A stretch of DNA of 64,000 nucleotides from Amphiura filiformis (Eukaryota; Echinodermata; Ophiuroidea; Amphilepidida; Amphiuridae), in the NCBI RefSeq assembly GCF_039555335.1, contig NC_092629.1, forward strand, positions 7,239,432 through 7,303,431, given 5' to 3'. Within the stretch, counting starts at the first letter, position 1. Each line of letters opens with the position of its first letter. Position numbers and translations under genes: made by a program. The notes under the pieces were generated by a model, which was given only the letters and a program-made list of their open reading frames with translations, was not told where the DNA came from and made no database searches. Positions 43,629 through 55,549 of the stretch are shown here, in pieces.

Positions 43629-46600
43629 CCAAAACCATTCAGCCCAGACAAGTGGAATGAACTAAAACGATTGAACGTTGTTAGAAAAACAAAGCGTGGG
43701 CGACGAGGTGGAAAGCGTTTAAGACGAAGGATCCACTCGATTGTTACTAATCGATTACCATCTCAGCAGTTTCTTGGAAATGAGAGTGCCACCAAAACAA
43801 TAAATCCTCACAACTTGATTCGTGTCAAAAAGTGCAATTCAAATACACCCTCTGCAAAGTTCGCTGTTTGGAATGGCCAATCAATTAGGGGGCGTAAGAA
43901 AGCTTCCGCAATAATTGATCTTGTGATGTCCGAACATCTGGACATTTTAGCGATAACTGAGAGTTGGCTAACTGGTGATGAAAGAGATAATCGAATTCTT
44001 TCTGACTTGAAAAATGCTCTTCCTGACTATGTTATGCATCATGTTCCGCGCCCGAAACGGGGTGGTGGTGTTGCAGTGCTCTTGCGCAGAGGATTTGACA
44101 TCGTTATCAACCCGTCTTTTCTCGCTAAATCTTTCGAACAAATGGACGTGACAATTTCGTCGAAATCTTCATCCATAAGGCTTTACGTCATTTACCGACC
44201 CTATCCATCCAAGGTTAACAAGTTCACAGCGAAGATGTTCTTCGATGAATTTTCTGCATTTGTGGAGACATGTACATCCCTTGCTATTCCATTTGTAATA
44301 GCGGGCGATTTCAACTTCCATATGGACGTTCTGGATGATCGCGAAGCTATAATCTTTCGTGAACTTCTTGATTCTGCTTCATTTGATCAGCATGTAAACA
44401 AACCTACACATCGCTGCGGTCATACGCTAGATTTGGTGATTACGCGCAGCTCCGATTCCATCATTTCTGATTTGACAATTGATGATACACTTCCATCTGA
44501 TCATTTTGCTGTCATTTGCAAGCTTGCTGTGTCACGTCCACCTGTCACCAAACATCAGTTTCGCTTTCGCAAACTACGTGACATCGATATCAATGCATTT
44601 AATAATGACATCGCTGCTTCGTCTCTTGTGACTGATCCAGCCAATGACGTTGAGTCCCTCAGTACTCAATTTGACAATGTCATGTCTGACTTGTTACATT
44701 GTCATGCTCCGGAGGTTTCTAGAAGCGTTTCATTGCGACCTCATGCCCCCTGGTATGATGAGGCGCTCCGTAAAGAAAAGCAGGAACGTCGTCGCTGTGA
44801 GCGTCAGTTTTGTAAATCTGGACTTGAAGTACACAGACAAACCTATCGTGATCAGTGCAAGAAATACTCAGCTAAGCTAGAAGAAGCAAAATCTAACTAC
44901 CATAAATTGCAACTGAAGGACTGCGACCAAAAACAGTTGTTTCGACAGGTTGACAAAATGTGTTCGACTGGCTCCAACAGAACTCTTCCCTCCCATGACA
45001 GCACTGAAAAGCTGGCAAATGACTTCGCGGAGTTTTTTTTGCGGATAAGATCCGAAAAGTTAGAGATAAGCTTGACAACATCACTCTGCAACCATCCGTG
45101 CCTTCTGAACAAAACCATACCTCAACTTTCAGTAATTTCTGCGAGGTATCTGAAGAGACTATCCATCGTATCATCATGAAATCACCATCGTCGACATGCT
45201 CGCTGGACTCAATTCCAACTTCGCTCCTAAAAGAATGCCTTCCTGAGTTACTTCCATCGATTACTAAAATTGTCAATCGTTCGCTCCTATCTGGCATCTT
45301 TCCTGCATCATACAAGGTTTCTAGTGTAACTCCCTTGATCAAGAAACCTGGACTGGACGTTAATATACTGAACAACTACAGGCCTATCTCCAACCTGAAG
45401 TTTGTCTCAAAGGTTGTTGAGAGGGCGGCGTCAGCCCAGCTTCAAGAATACATGCTTGATAACGAACTGTATGGTAGTAGACAATCAGCGTATCGCAAGC
45501 ATTTCAGCACGGAGACTGCTCTAGTGCGAGTACAGAACGATATATTGCGTGCTGTTGACCAGCGTTCTGATGTTGTGCTTGTTCTACTCGATCTCTCGGC
45601 CGCCTTTGATACAGTCGACCATCAGATATTACTTCGGCGGCTGAGAGATCGTTACGGAGTCCACGGAAAAGCGCTTGCCTGGTGTACTAGCTACCTTTGT
45701 AATCGTCAACAATCAGTTGTTATTGGCGACAGTGTATCTGCGACACACTTCATGAACTGCTCCGTACCTCAAGGATCTGTCGCTGGACCATTCATGTTTA
45801 CAGTTTATGCTGCTCCGCTTGAAGACTTGATTAGGTCATATGGTGTTGAAACTATGATCTACGCGGACGATACACAGTTGTATCTTGTATTGGATCCTAG
45901 TAGCGACGACCAACTTCAACGCCTTGAAGACTGCGTTCGAGGCGTGAAAGCATGGACTGCAGAAAATAGATTGCTTCTGAACGATTCAAAGACTGAGGTG
46001 TTGCATTTATCTTCGCGATTTAGCAGGAATCCGACACCAATTTCTACCATCAAAGTTGGCGACTCAGAAGTTGACATTGCTTCAGAAGTGCGCAACCTTG
46101 GAGTCCTATTTGACCAGTACATGACGCTCATACCTCAAGTGAACAATGTGTGTCGCCCTGCGTGTCTGGCTATCTCCAAAATTGGCCGTATTCGGAAATA
46201 CATCGACCGTCCTACGGCAGAACGTTTAGTGCATGCATTTGTGACATCCAGACTTGATGCTAACAATAGTCTGCTCTTTGGTCTAACAAGTTCTGCAATT
46301 TCTAAGCTTCAACGGGTACAAAACAGTGCCGTGCGACTTGTTTTAGGAGTCAGTGGCCATCGCGTTAATATCAACGATTTACGCCGAAATGAGCTGCACT
46401 GGCTTCCTGTGAAAGATCGAATTGTCTTCAAAATCCTCATGATCACATACAAATCGCTGAATGGACTAGCTCCACCTTACCTGAAAGAACTTCTTAACAT
46501 CTACAAATCGAGCCGCTCCCTTCGGTCGTCGTCGCTTTCTCTCCTTGAAGTACCACGGACTGTAGCAACATCAACGTACGGAGAGCGTGCCTTCTCAGTT

Positions 46601-46711
46601 TCTTCACCTAAGTTGTGGAATGGGTTACCTCAGCAGATTAGGAATGCCGCGTCACTTGCCACCTTCAAGAAACTGTTAAAAACTCATCTTTTTATCAGTC
46701 CAACAGTTTAA
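43629..46711 (+). pseudogene. LINE B endonuclease-reverse transcriptase, one frameshift
   Basis: Frame 1 runs from PKPFSPDKWNELKRL through a basic stretch, FAVWNGQSIRG, ILAITESWL, GDFNFHMDV and LPSDHFAVI (APE endonuclease). It then reads into a T8 run at about 45031-45038. Frame 2 continues with the reverse transcriptase: LNNYRPISNL, LLDLSAAFDTVDH, NCSVPQGSVAGP and IYADDTQLYL, ending with ERAFSVSSPKLWNGLP and a stop at 46711. Six T residues would give the expected EFFADKIRKV, so the break is a +2 (or -1) change in a homopolymer. Residues before PKPFSP are antisense LINE A and not part of this protein. The upstream ORF1 part is displaced or lost. Confidence 0.82.
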
Positions 46712-47174
46712 ATTATATGTGATTTGGTGCTATGTTGTGCGTGGTATCCAGTTAAGCAGACGTTTTAGTTTTCTCACCTCTGTCGGTTTTTTCCATCCGT
46801 TCGGCTTGTCCGTTCCACGGAGGTGATGGTCTGTTTTTGCTCTCTCCAACTCGTCTGCTGCCTGGATACCATGCATGAATCAATTTTGTGCAATCTTTCT
46901 TTTCAGATTGCTTATGTTGTTTTTAAGTCATATGTATATTGTATGTTTTGGACCTATACTATGTTAGCTTTTTAAATCACGTTTTATCGTATGGTCATGT
47001 TTATGAGTGCTGCTTTCACTCTCTAAAATGTGTATATTTAATGCGGTTTTATCATTGTTTTTTTATAACTTTTAATTTTGTGTATTGGTTGTATATTTAT
47101 GTAAAGCGCTTAGAGGCCTTTTTAAGGTATTTCTGCGCTATACAAGCGCCTCATTATTATTATTATTATTATTA

Positions 47175-48515
47175 GATACTTAATCAATACCCATATCAGC
47201 AGTAGATACATACCTCATCAATACCCATATCAGCAGTTGATAGCTACTTCATCAATACCCATATTAGCAGTAAATAGCTACTTCATCAATACCTATATCA
47301 GCAGTAGAAATAGGACCTAAAGCTACCTCATCAATACCCATATCAGCAGTATAGTAGATACCTACTTCATCAATACTGATATCAGCAGTAGATAGCTACT
47401 TCAACAATACTCATATCAGCAGTAGATATCTACTTCATTAATGCCCATATCAACAGTAGATAGCTACTTCATCAATACTCATATCAGCAGTAGATAGCTA
47501 CGTCATCAATACCCATATCAGCAGTAGATAGCTACTTCATCAATACCAATATCAGCAGTAAATATCTACTTCATCATTGCCCATGTCAGCAGTAGATAAC
47601 TACTTTATCAATACCCATATCAGCAGTAGATAGCTACTTCATCAATACCCATATCAGCAGTAGATACCTACCTCATCAATACCCATATCAGCAGTAGATA
47701 GTTACTTCATCAATACCCATATCAGCAGTAGATAGCTACGTTATCAATACCCATATCAGCAGTAGATACCTTCTGCAGCAATACCCATATCAACAGTAGA
47801 TAAAGTTTAGTTACTTCATCAATACCCATATCAGCAGGAGATAGCTACTTAATCAATACCCATATCAGCAGTAGATACCTACCTCATCAATACCCATATC
47901 AGCAGTAGATAGCTACGTCATCAATACCCATATCAGCAGTAGAAATAGGACCTAAAGCTACCTCATCAATACCCATATCAGCAGTATAGTAGATACCTAC
48001 TTCATCAATACCAATATCAGCAGTAAATAGCTACTTCATCAATACCCATATCAGCAGTAGATACCTACCTTATCAATACCCATATCAGCAGCAGATAGTT
48101 ACTTCATCAATACCCATATCAGCAGTAGATAGCTACTTCATCAATACCCATATCAGAAGTAGATAGCTACTTCATCAATACCCATATCAGCAGTAGGTAG
48201 CTACTTCATCAATACCCATATCAGCAGTGGATAGCTACTTCATCAATACCCATATCAGCAGTAGATAGCTACTTCATCCATACCCATATCAGCAGTAGAT
48301 ACCTACCTCATCAATACCCATATCAGCAGTAAATAACTACTTCATCAATACCCATATCAGCAGTAAATAGCTACTTCATCAATACCCATATCCGCAGTAG
48401 ATAGCTACTTCATCAATACCCATATCAACAGTAGATACCTACCTCATCAATACCCATATCAGCAGTAGATAGCTACTTCATCAATACCCATATCAGCAGT
48501 AGATAGCTACTTTAT
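47175..48515 (+). repeat. 34-bp satellite, block after LINE B
   Basis: About 39 copies, mostly of the CAATACCCATATCA variant. It ends at the same unique flank (CTCAAATCGGGACCCATGAT) that follows the main block at 36658. Confidence 0.9.
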
Positions 48516-48642
48516 TAATAATTTTTTTCTCAAATCGGGACCCATGATTAGGGACTTTTTTGCAGCGGCACATCTCCGTATACCTTATACGTGAGTACCC
48601 ATCCCCTCGAATTGCGAGACATGTATTTTGGCCACTCTGCTC
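48508..48642 (+). repeat. Unique flank segment, second copy
   Basis: Near-identical to 36640-36772 through TTTTGGCCACTCT. Afterwards the sequence is unique. Confidence 0.8.
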
Positions 48643-51600
48643 ACAAAATCAATTATCTAAATAACTTAGCAGATTCGATACTTTGATTTGTAAGGAAAAT
48701 ATCATTTTGAATCAGTATGTTCCAAGTAAACATGGTAAATGGCAGTATCTGATAGCATTAAGCAAAGAACTCCTGAATCCCAGAAAAGACAGCACTATTT
48801 TTTAAAGAATTATAAAAGTATTATCTTGTTTTTCCAAATGAATCACAGCTCCTAATTCTTTAGTTAGTTCTGACTGACAATAAAAGTCAAATTTTAATAT
48901 TCTTGCAATTTGAGTGAAAATTGGCAAAAAAACATACAATTTTGCATTGTTTTCTTACAATAATAGCCACAAAAAATTGTAAGACTTGGCGCAAGTCTAA
49001 GCATTCAAAATCTTGACTATAATTATGCTAAGAGTTCGCTCATAATTTTAATATTTTATGTTATTTTTGATAATTAGCTATGAAATAATAAACATAAGCA
49101 TAATTTCTTTGGTCTTTGGGCTTACAGCATACGAAAAACAGTCTAAGAACGCATGTTTTTGACCCTTTTTTTTATATCTATATAAAAGTTGACCAAAATA
49201 TTAAAATTTGACTTTCATCGCCAGTTAGAAAGTGATATAGGATTTAGCTATGTTTCATTTGGCAAACCAGGATAATATTTTTGTAAACCAAAAATATCAC
49301 AGGCCTCCTTTGATCAGCTCGTAATCGGCGGGCCTTATTACATCGCGGATTAATATTAAACTATTTTATTTTGACAATTGTCTTGTGACATCTCGCCAGA
49401 AGCATCACAAATTATTATAAGTCCTATACTTTGTCTACTTTCTTTTTCACAAAAAATATGGACCAGACAGGTCAACTAATAGCACTCTTAACGTGGGTCT
49501 ACTTTTCGGCGTAATGGTAAAAGCCTAACATTTCCCACCTATATGAGCTAATCAAATAGTGCTGTTTGATTTCTGCAATCAAGAGTAGATATTACATTTT
49601 CCGCGCTAATATATTGTGTCTCTGGTTAATGGCAATATCCCTGTCTGTGTATATCAATATTATTATTTAATTTGAAGAGGAGCTTTTTATTTTGTAGTAT
49701 GATAATGTTATTTCTGATTTTGCTGTTTGCTGGCAAAGTGATGAAATTATTTCTAAAATTGCTTCAATAGAAAATGAAAAGATTGGGTAAACTTGATTTA
49801 AATAAATCTAATCAAGAAACAAAATAGAAGTTTAATAATAGTCTTCATTCATGAATGTTACTATATGGTCATTGGCATCTTACACAATGTATAATGTAAA
49901 AACTAACAAAGAAAGCTTTGATTAAAAAGCAGCAAAAAAATACTGAATTACAGTATTTACATTTATACAATTGAAATTGACTTGATCGTTGTAGAAATTA
50001 AAAAAAGAAGATTTTTCTTCATAAAAATATGGCCAAAATAAAATTATTCACGACATTCAGCTACCAAAGTCATTGTTACATCTTTATTATCTTTCTGACG
50101 TTTTGATCATATTACCTGATAAAAATTAAGATAAGCATAGAAATAATTGGCTATTCCAGTTAAAAGCTATACGCCCCCTGGGAAGATATGATCTTAATCT
50201 TCCCCATAATGTGAAGTTCAATATGGAGTTGCCTGAATGAGTGACTCCATTTGAAATAATTAAACATCCCCTGTATAGCGTGGGAGAAGTTAGCAACTAT
50301 TTTAAACTGTTGCGATTTGGTAGTTCACAGCATCTTGCGAATGGTAGTGAGCTTTGGCAAAAATTGCATTGATCATTTCATAGCGAGTGTGTAGAAGAAT
50401 TCAAATATCACAGATATACTTTTTTAAGTCCTGTGGTTCTTGAGTTATTTTGTAAAGAGGGCTGAAACAACAACACTTTTGTAAAACGTACATAATTCAT
50501 TAACAACAATAAATCAAGCAAGTTTTCAAAGTATGATTTGTAGAATGAACTTTTGCAAAACATCAAAGTGTTATTTTTCAATAATATATTGATTTAAATA
50601 ATGAAAGTCGATTTTGTTGTTGCTTCGACCAATAATACTTCGTCTACCCTTAAGATCACGTCTCCTATAGCATGCATATGGCATGTATGGGTGTATGAAT
50701 TTTAAACGGAATACCCCAAATGCACGTTTTTGTCATCAACACAATGGTGGCTATATAATAAATGCAAAATACCATCAATAACAATGAAAACCCCAGCAAC
50801 ATAATTACCCCATTACAGCAAAAAATAATAACATAATTAAATTGAATCAGTCCATTTTGATGTCAAAATGTCAAACATTTCGAGATTATTATTATTGTTC
50901 AGACCTTTATTTTATTATTCAGACCTTTATCATTCTATAAAAGGTAAATAGACGTCTTTCGTTTTTCGATCAATTTAGTTTAAAACCTGTGTTATTATAT
51001 TACAAACCTTTCCCGGGGAACTAATAAACAGATAGTGTTTATTTGGCCCCAATTAATGAGCCACATGCAAATTTGTTCAATGTGTATCCCCCTCCCCCCC
51101 TGGTAAAATACTAAGTGGGGAAAAGCACTTTGTAGATAGGCCTAGAGATATTTTATAATTTGAGGTCATGTGGTGATGAACATAATTATGTGATGGGATG
51201 TGATCAAACAAAACAGTGTGAAGTCGGGCATATTCAATTTTCAGTTTTTACATGAATGTATAGAGCATATGCAAAGCTACATTTTGCAGAAACCCCCATT
51301 GAAATTGAACATTTAGTTCCAAAGGTATGGACAGTTGAAGTGTTTCCAAAGCAATATGCCGCGCCGTAAATGAAATTATTGTCTTTGTTTGGCTATATCA
51401 ACATATCCGACTTCCGACTGATTTTGATTGATCACATCACATTTATGGGTTTTTTTTGCAAGAAACAAAAAAGACGAGGGACACTGATGAAAATCATGAT
51501 ATTACGAAACCTTCAGAATGAAGGCTGTTTTAATTCGATCAGTTTCTATTCCTTTGCTCGTTTTTCTTGGCGTTGTATCCAAACAATTAACTCAATGGCC

Positions 51601-52089
51601 TTGGTCAGTTGTCTTGACGGACGTGTATTGATGCTATTCCATTTGAATCCCATACAAGACATGAACTCAATTAGTGTGAATTTCACATGTTAACTGAATG
51701 GGTCACCTCGGGAGTCACTCCATCGCCATACACACTCCATAAAACCACCCCTACTGGCCCGACCGACCCAGAATGGGGGGGGGGGCAAAAACAAAAGGCC
51801 CGACCCACCAACCCTACTTGAATTGTCTGCCAACAGGTAGACAGAGTATTTTCGTCGCCTAAAGTGGCACACATACCCCCGGGACCGGGCCCGGGACACA
51901 TACACGTTCAATTGTATTGGGCAATATCAAAGACCCTATAAAATGCAAAATCTAGTGCACTATTAATGGTACATGTACACAATGTTGTCCAATAAAAGCT
52001 AATAAAATTGAACGCGTAGGCTTATAGGAAGCTTTCCCCGGCGCTTTTAAGGTCATGTTTTCAGTAAGACATTAATCAACGCTTTTGGT
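48643..52089. other. AT-rich intergenic region
   Basis: It contains only the dispersed repeat 50340-50640 and GGCTATTCCA-family pieces at 50150-50290 and 50640-50730. The frame at 51370-51693 has no recognisable domain. Confidence 0.45.
50340..50640. repeat. Dispersed repeat, copy 2
   Basis: Reverse-complement relative of 1270-1640. Intergenic, no coding potential. Confidence 0.75.
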
Positions 52090-53548
52090 ACATCATGTTG
52101 CAGGAATTTGCTGAACATCAAGCGTACTACGGACCATATTAGTAAAGGATCTATACCATCACTAACACTGTGCCTCTCAACTCTGTCAAATCACGACAAC
52201 TACGATTCCTGGGACATATCCTGAGGATGCAGGAAGATGAACCATGCAGAAGATATGCTCTCTACACCCCATTGGGATGGCTTCGACAACTTTTTACTGC
52301 CACTGCCATTAGATAAGACCTGAAGTTGATAGACTTCTGAGAAACAACCAGAATGGTTTCAGAGTGGGAAGAACAACTGTCAGCCACATACTGGCTCTTA
52401 GAAGGTTAATAGGAGTGAAGGCCAAAAATCTACCAGCTATAATAACATTCATTGACTTCAGAAAAGCCTTCGATACTATTCACCGAGGCAAGATGCTACA
52501 GATCCTCATAGCCTATATGGGATACCAAAACAGATTGTGGATGCAATTGGAAGGACATACAAGAAAACCAGAGCCAAAGTGATCTCCCCTGATGGAGAAA
52601 CTGAGCTATTTGACATCCTAGCCGGAGTTCTACAAGGTGATACACTTGTTCCCTATCTGTTTGTGATAGTGCTCGACTATGCTTTGAGAATGGCTATAGA
52701 TGGCAAGGAAGAAGCACTCGGATTGCATCTAGAAAGGAGAAAGAGCAGACGAGTTGGGCCAGAAGTGGTAACCGACCTGGACTTCGCGGATGACATCGCC
52801 CTCCTGTCAGAGGAAATTAAACAAGCTCGGGAACTTCTGCAAAGGGTCGAAACATCAGTCGGAAGGGTCGGCTTAAAGATGAATGCCACCAAGACAAAGT
52901 TTATGTCTTTTAACCAAGATCAGCAGGTTAACATCAGCACAAATAATGGCACAAAGCTAGATGAAGTGAAAGACTTCAAATATCTCGGAGCATGGATGGC
53001 TAGTAGCACAGAGCATGATATCAAAACACGTAAGGCAGCGGCTTTGAGAGCATGTAACAGCCTAAACAAGATCTGGAAGTCTGCTCTACCAAAGAAATTT
53101 AAACTGTGGGTTTTCAGTGCAACAGTGGAGTCTGTATTAACATATGGATGCGAAGCCTGGACCCTAACTCCAAAACTATCTAAAGAGCTGGACGGCTGTT
53201 ACACTCGAATGCTTAGGGCAGTGTACAACATCCATTAGAAGCAGCATATAAACAACAAAGAGCTGTATGGAGACCTTCCAAGACTCTCAGAGAAGATTAA
53301 AGAAAGGAGGACACGCTTCTCTGGACACTGCTTCAGGAGTAAGTGCGAACCTGTCGCCAATCTGATAAACTGGACACCCAAACACGGAACAAGAAACCCT
53401 GGAAGACCACTCCTTACATATGTAGATGTTCTCAAGCAGGACACTGGACTACAAGCATCAGACCTGGGAACGGCGATGCAGGACAGGAGGATATGGAAAG
53501 CTGTCGTGGTTCGGGAAAACCACCCGAAATAAGCAAGTAAGCAAAGCC
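52090..53548 (+). mobile_element. Rearranged LINE reverse transcriptase remnant
   Basis: First comes a short C-terminal piece (about 52105-52290: RNLLNIKRTTDHIS, then in another frame SRQLRFLGHILRM). After it comes an RT core: NQNGFRVGRTTVSHI, FIDFRKAFDTIHR, a 2-base insertion at about 52517, GVLQGDTLVPYLF, DLDFADDIALLS, DFKYLGAWMA, and a TAG stop at 53236. The C-terminal block (RRTRFSGHCFRSKCEP ... GRPLLTYVDVL) follows. The C-terminus-then-core order means two copies are joined or one is rearranged. The QGDTLxPYLF motif separates it from LINEs A and B. The clade (RTE-like or other) is undecided. Confidence 0.75.
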
Positions 53549-54204
53549 ATTACCACTTTGGCTTCAAATTGTAGTACATATGGAGAAACTTTGTAGCCGA
53601 ATGAAACTGGAATAGCCCAAGTTCTATTCAGAGTATTTCAACGACGGAAACTATCTCCATCAGCCTCGCTTTGTCGTATTCACAGTCGTGTTATTAATGC
53701 TTAATAATGCCCTTGATCGACTCACCAACAAGGAATAGATTAAAAAAACCTTTAAAACGCCTAGAAATAAATAATTCTTGTTAAGAATGACCTTCTCTTT
53801 TATTCGATCCCTTTCTACTCATTACTCTTGTCTAATCCATTAGAGAAAGGGACGGTTTTATTGGACTTCAAGGTTTGATGCAATTTGTTTCCTGATTAAA
53901 GAGTGTAATAAGAGGATCTGTTTAACAAACACGAAGAAAACATTATAAGCTCGATAAAGTGAAACACGCTGCTTTTTACTACACGCTGCTTTTTTATTAT
54001 TATTATTATATCTTCTCTACTATTGAGGGTTGTGGACAATATTTTGTTAACAATATGATGAAAATTCAGCAAATTTTTAAGGGAGAGGAAAAAGGGAGAA
54101 GAAAAATAATTTGATATTTTACATGTGAGAGATTGGCAGTGGGTTGGGGGCATACATGGTATAGGTGGGTGTGGGATAAGTCAACTGACATTTTGTGAAA
54201 AACT

Positions 54205-54282
54205 TTTTTAAAGGATATCTACTGAAAATGTCATAAAAAGCTTAAAAGAGGATGCTAGGATCACAAAATACTTCTTTAAAGA
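54205..54282 (-). mobile_element. MITE-1 partial copy, other end
   Basis: It carries TACTGAAAATGTCATAAAAA ... GAGGATGCTAGGATCACAAA, the opposite end of MITE-1, about 130 bp downstream of the GPCR stop. Confidence 0.6.
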
Positions 54283-54415
54283 ATCGTTTGCTTAAATACG
54301 TGCTTACATGCGTTTGAGTTTGTGCGTGGTCTGTTTGGGTGTACAGGTGACGAAATGGTTGTGGTTGTGGACGTGGGTGTTAGACACAATTTTCAAATAT
54401 TGTGTGTCCGTATGT

Positions 54416-55549
54416 TTACCGATTATCAACGGCAGTATTTACTGTCGACTCCACTCTATTCCCGCGTAAATCAACACCCAACCGCTCGCAAAATGTCTTT
54501 CTAAAACCACTCTGAAATTCTTTATACTGCATTGCATATATAAATGGATTGCATACCATATTACAAAGCACTAAAACTACCGAGATTTTGTGAAATGTTC
54601 CGTCAAAATCAATATTCCCGCCAAGATTATAAATCATATATTCGAATTCAGTTGGTGTCCAACAAAACACGTTCACAAGAAAGACGAGCAGGAGTATTTT
54701 TATGACATTACGAAAAGCGCGCGAAAATTGGTTTTCACGTCTTGTAGAACCTGTTCCCCGCTGGTCTAGCTCAACGCTTCCAGTTCCGCATGTTGATGCT
54801 GCGGTCATGCTAGTTGCGCGGGAAGCTCCATCTTCTAAACCTATCGTTTGGCGCCGATTTGACCGACTTTTGTCGAGATTTCTAAGCTTGAGTGCAATAA
54901 AAATGTACTCTACAGATATTACACACAATGGGCAAAAATATTCAAGAAAGAATGTGAGAATACCGACAAATCTCTGCAATTCTTCTGTACCGGCCTTCCA
55001 GCCCCAAACACACTCGCCATTGATACTGGTGTTTGTTGCAGCGAGATAAGATTGATACCCGAATCCAATAAACCATACGGCAGCCATTGATAGTTTGATC
55101 TTACCTCGAGAAAGCTTATTCAAATGCCGCACGGGATGGACAACAGCGAGATATCGTTCTGTGGACAACAAGACCAGATTGAGTGTGGATGTCATAAAAA
55201 GCGCCCATAATGGATACTCTGAGTGCCAAAGTCGACAGAATATCTCTCCCACTGTACCTTGCTTCGCAAGAAGCGGTTGCCAACGATCCATACGTAGTAA
55301 AGTGAAAACTAAAGAGCTCGTGAAATCGATGATTGATTGGTGCAAGATAAGAAGATGTGTAAGCGACTGAAATGATTTCCAGTTGTTGAAGATTACAACA
55401 AGGACTAAACCATTACCAACAATACCTAAGGATCCAATGACACCGTTGATGACATTCAGCGCCTGTTGTTCCTTAGATATAAAAGTGTCGTCCACATACG
55501 GTAGCCCCGTAGAAATGTTTATTTCAACAGTATTTTTAATGAGTTCCAT
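54416..55549 (-). CDS. Orphan rhodopsin-class (class A) G protein-coupled receptor, single exon
   Basis: This is an uninterrupted 377-residue seven-helix receptor. Visible landmarks are N-glycosylation sites at N11 and N173, the TM1 G-N pair at N46, the TM2 Asp at D75, C105 and C180 for the TM3-ECL2 disulfide, E131-R132-Y133 at the TM3 end (ERY instead of DRY), C296-W-T-P299 in TM6, and N334-P-F-I-Y338 in TM7. A palmitoylatable Cys is near 353. The third cytoplasmic loop (~224-280) is long and Ser/Thr-rich. The start is the first ATG with an N-terminus of normal length before TM1. It resembles neuropeptide-type orphan receptors that are expanded as intronless genes in echinoderms and lancelets. 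The ligand cannot be read from sequence. Confidence 0.9.
   Translation of the reverse strand: MELIKNTVEINISTGLPYVDDTFISKEQQALNVINGVIGSLGIVGNGLVLVVIFNNWKSFQSLTHLLILHQSIIDFTSSLVFTLLRMDRWQPLLAKQGTVGEIFCRLWHSEYPLWALFMTSTLNLVLLSTERYLAVVHPVRHLNKLSRGKIKLSMAAVWFIGFGYQSYLAATNTSINGECVWGWKAGTEELQRFVGILTFFLEYFCPLCVISVEYIFIALKLRNLDKSRSNRRQTIGLEDGASRATSMTAASTCGTGSVELDQRGTGSTRRENQFSRAFRNVIKILLLVFLVNVFCWTPTEFEYMIYNLGGNIDFDGTFHKISVVLVLCNMVCNPFIYAMQYKEFQSGFRKTFCERLGVDLRGNRVESTVNTAVDNR

Larger units (their letters stand above)
39753..47174 (+). mobile_element. LINE B: L2/Crack-like non-LTR retrotransposon interrupted by LINE A
   Basis: The 34-bp satellite breaks off at about 39752 and resumes at 47175 with the next part of its unit. 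The insert opens with GC-rich sequence (TTTCCGGTGGCGCTC), plausibly a 5' UTR, is split by LINE A at about 40030-43620, continues with coding sequence to 46711, and ends with a hairpin tail (AAAGCGCTTAGAGGCC ... GCGCTATACAAGCGCCT) and (ATT)n. In the 3' UTR, 46744-46760 pairs with 46855-46872. The tail matches the LINE at 2380-4020, so the two are relatives. Confidence 0.8.

Noticed and set aside
51683..51911. Pro/Gly-rich minus-strand frames
   Set aside because: Low-complexity GC patch with G run. No homology pattern or splice context.
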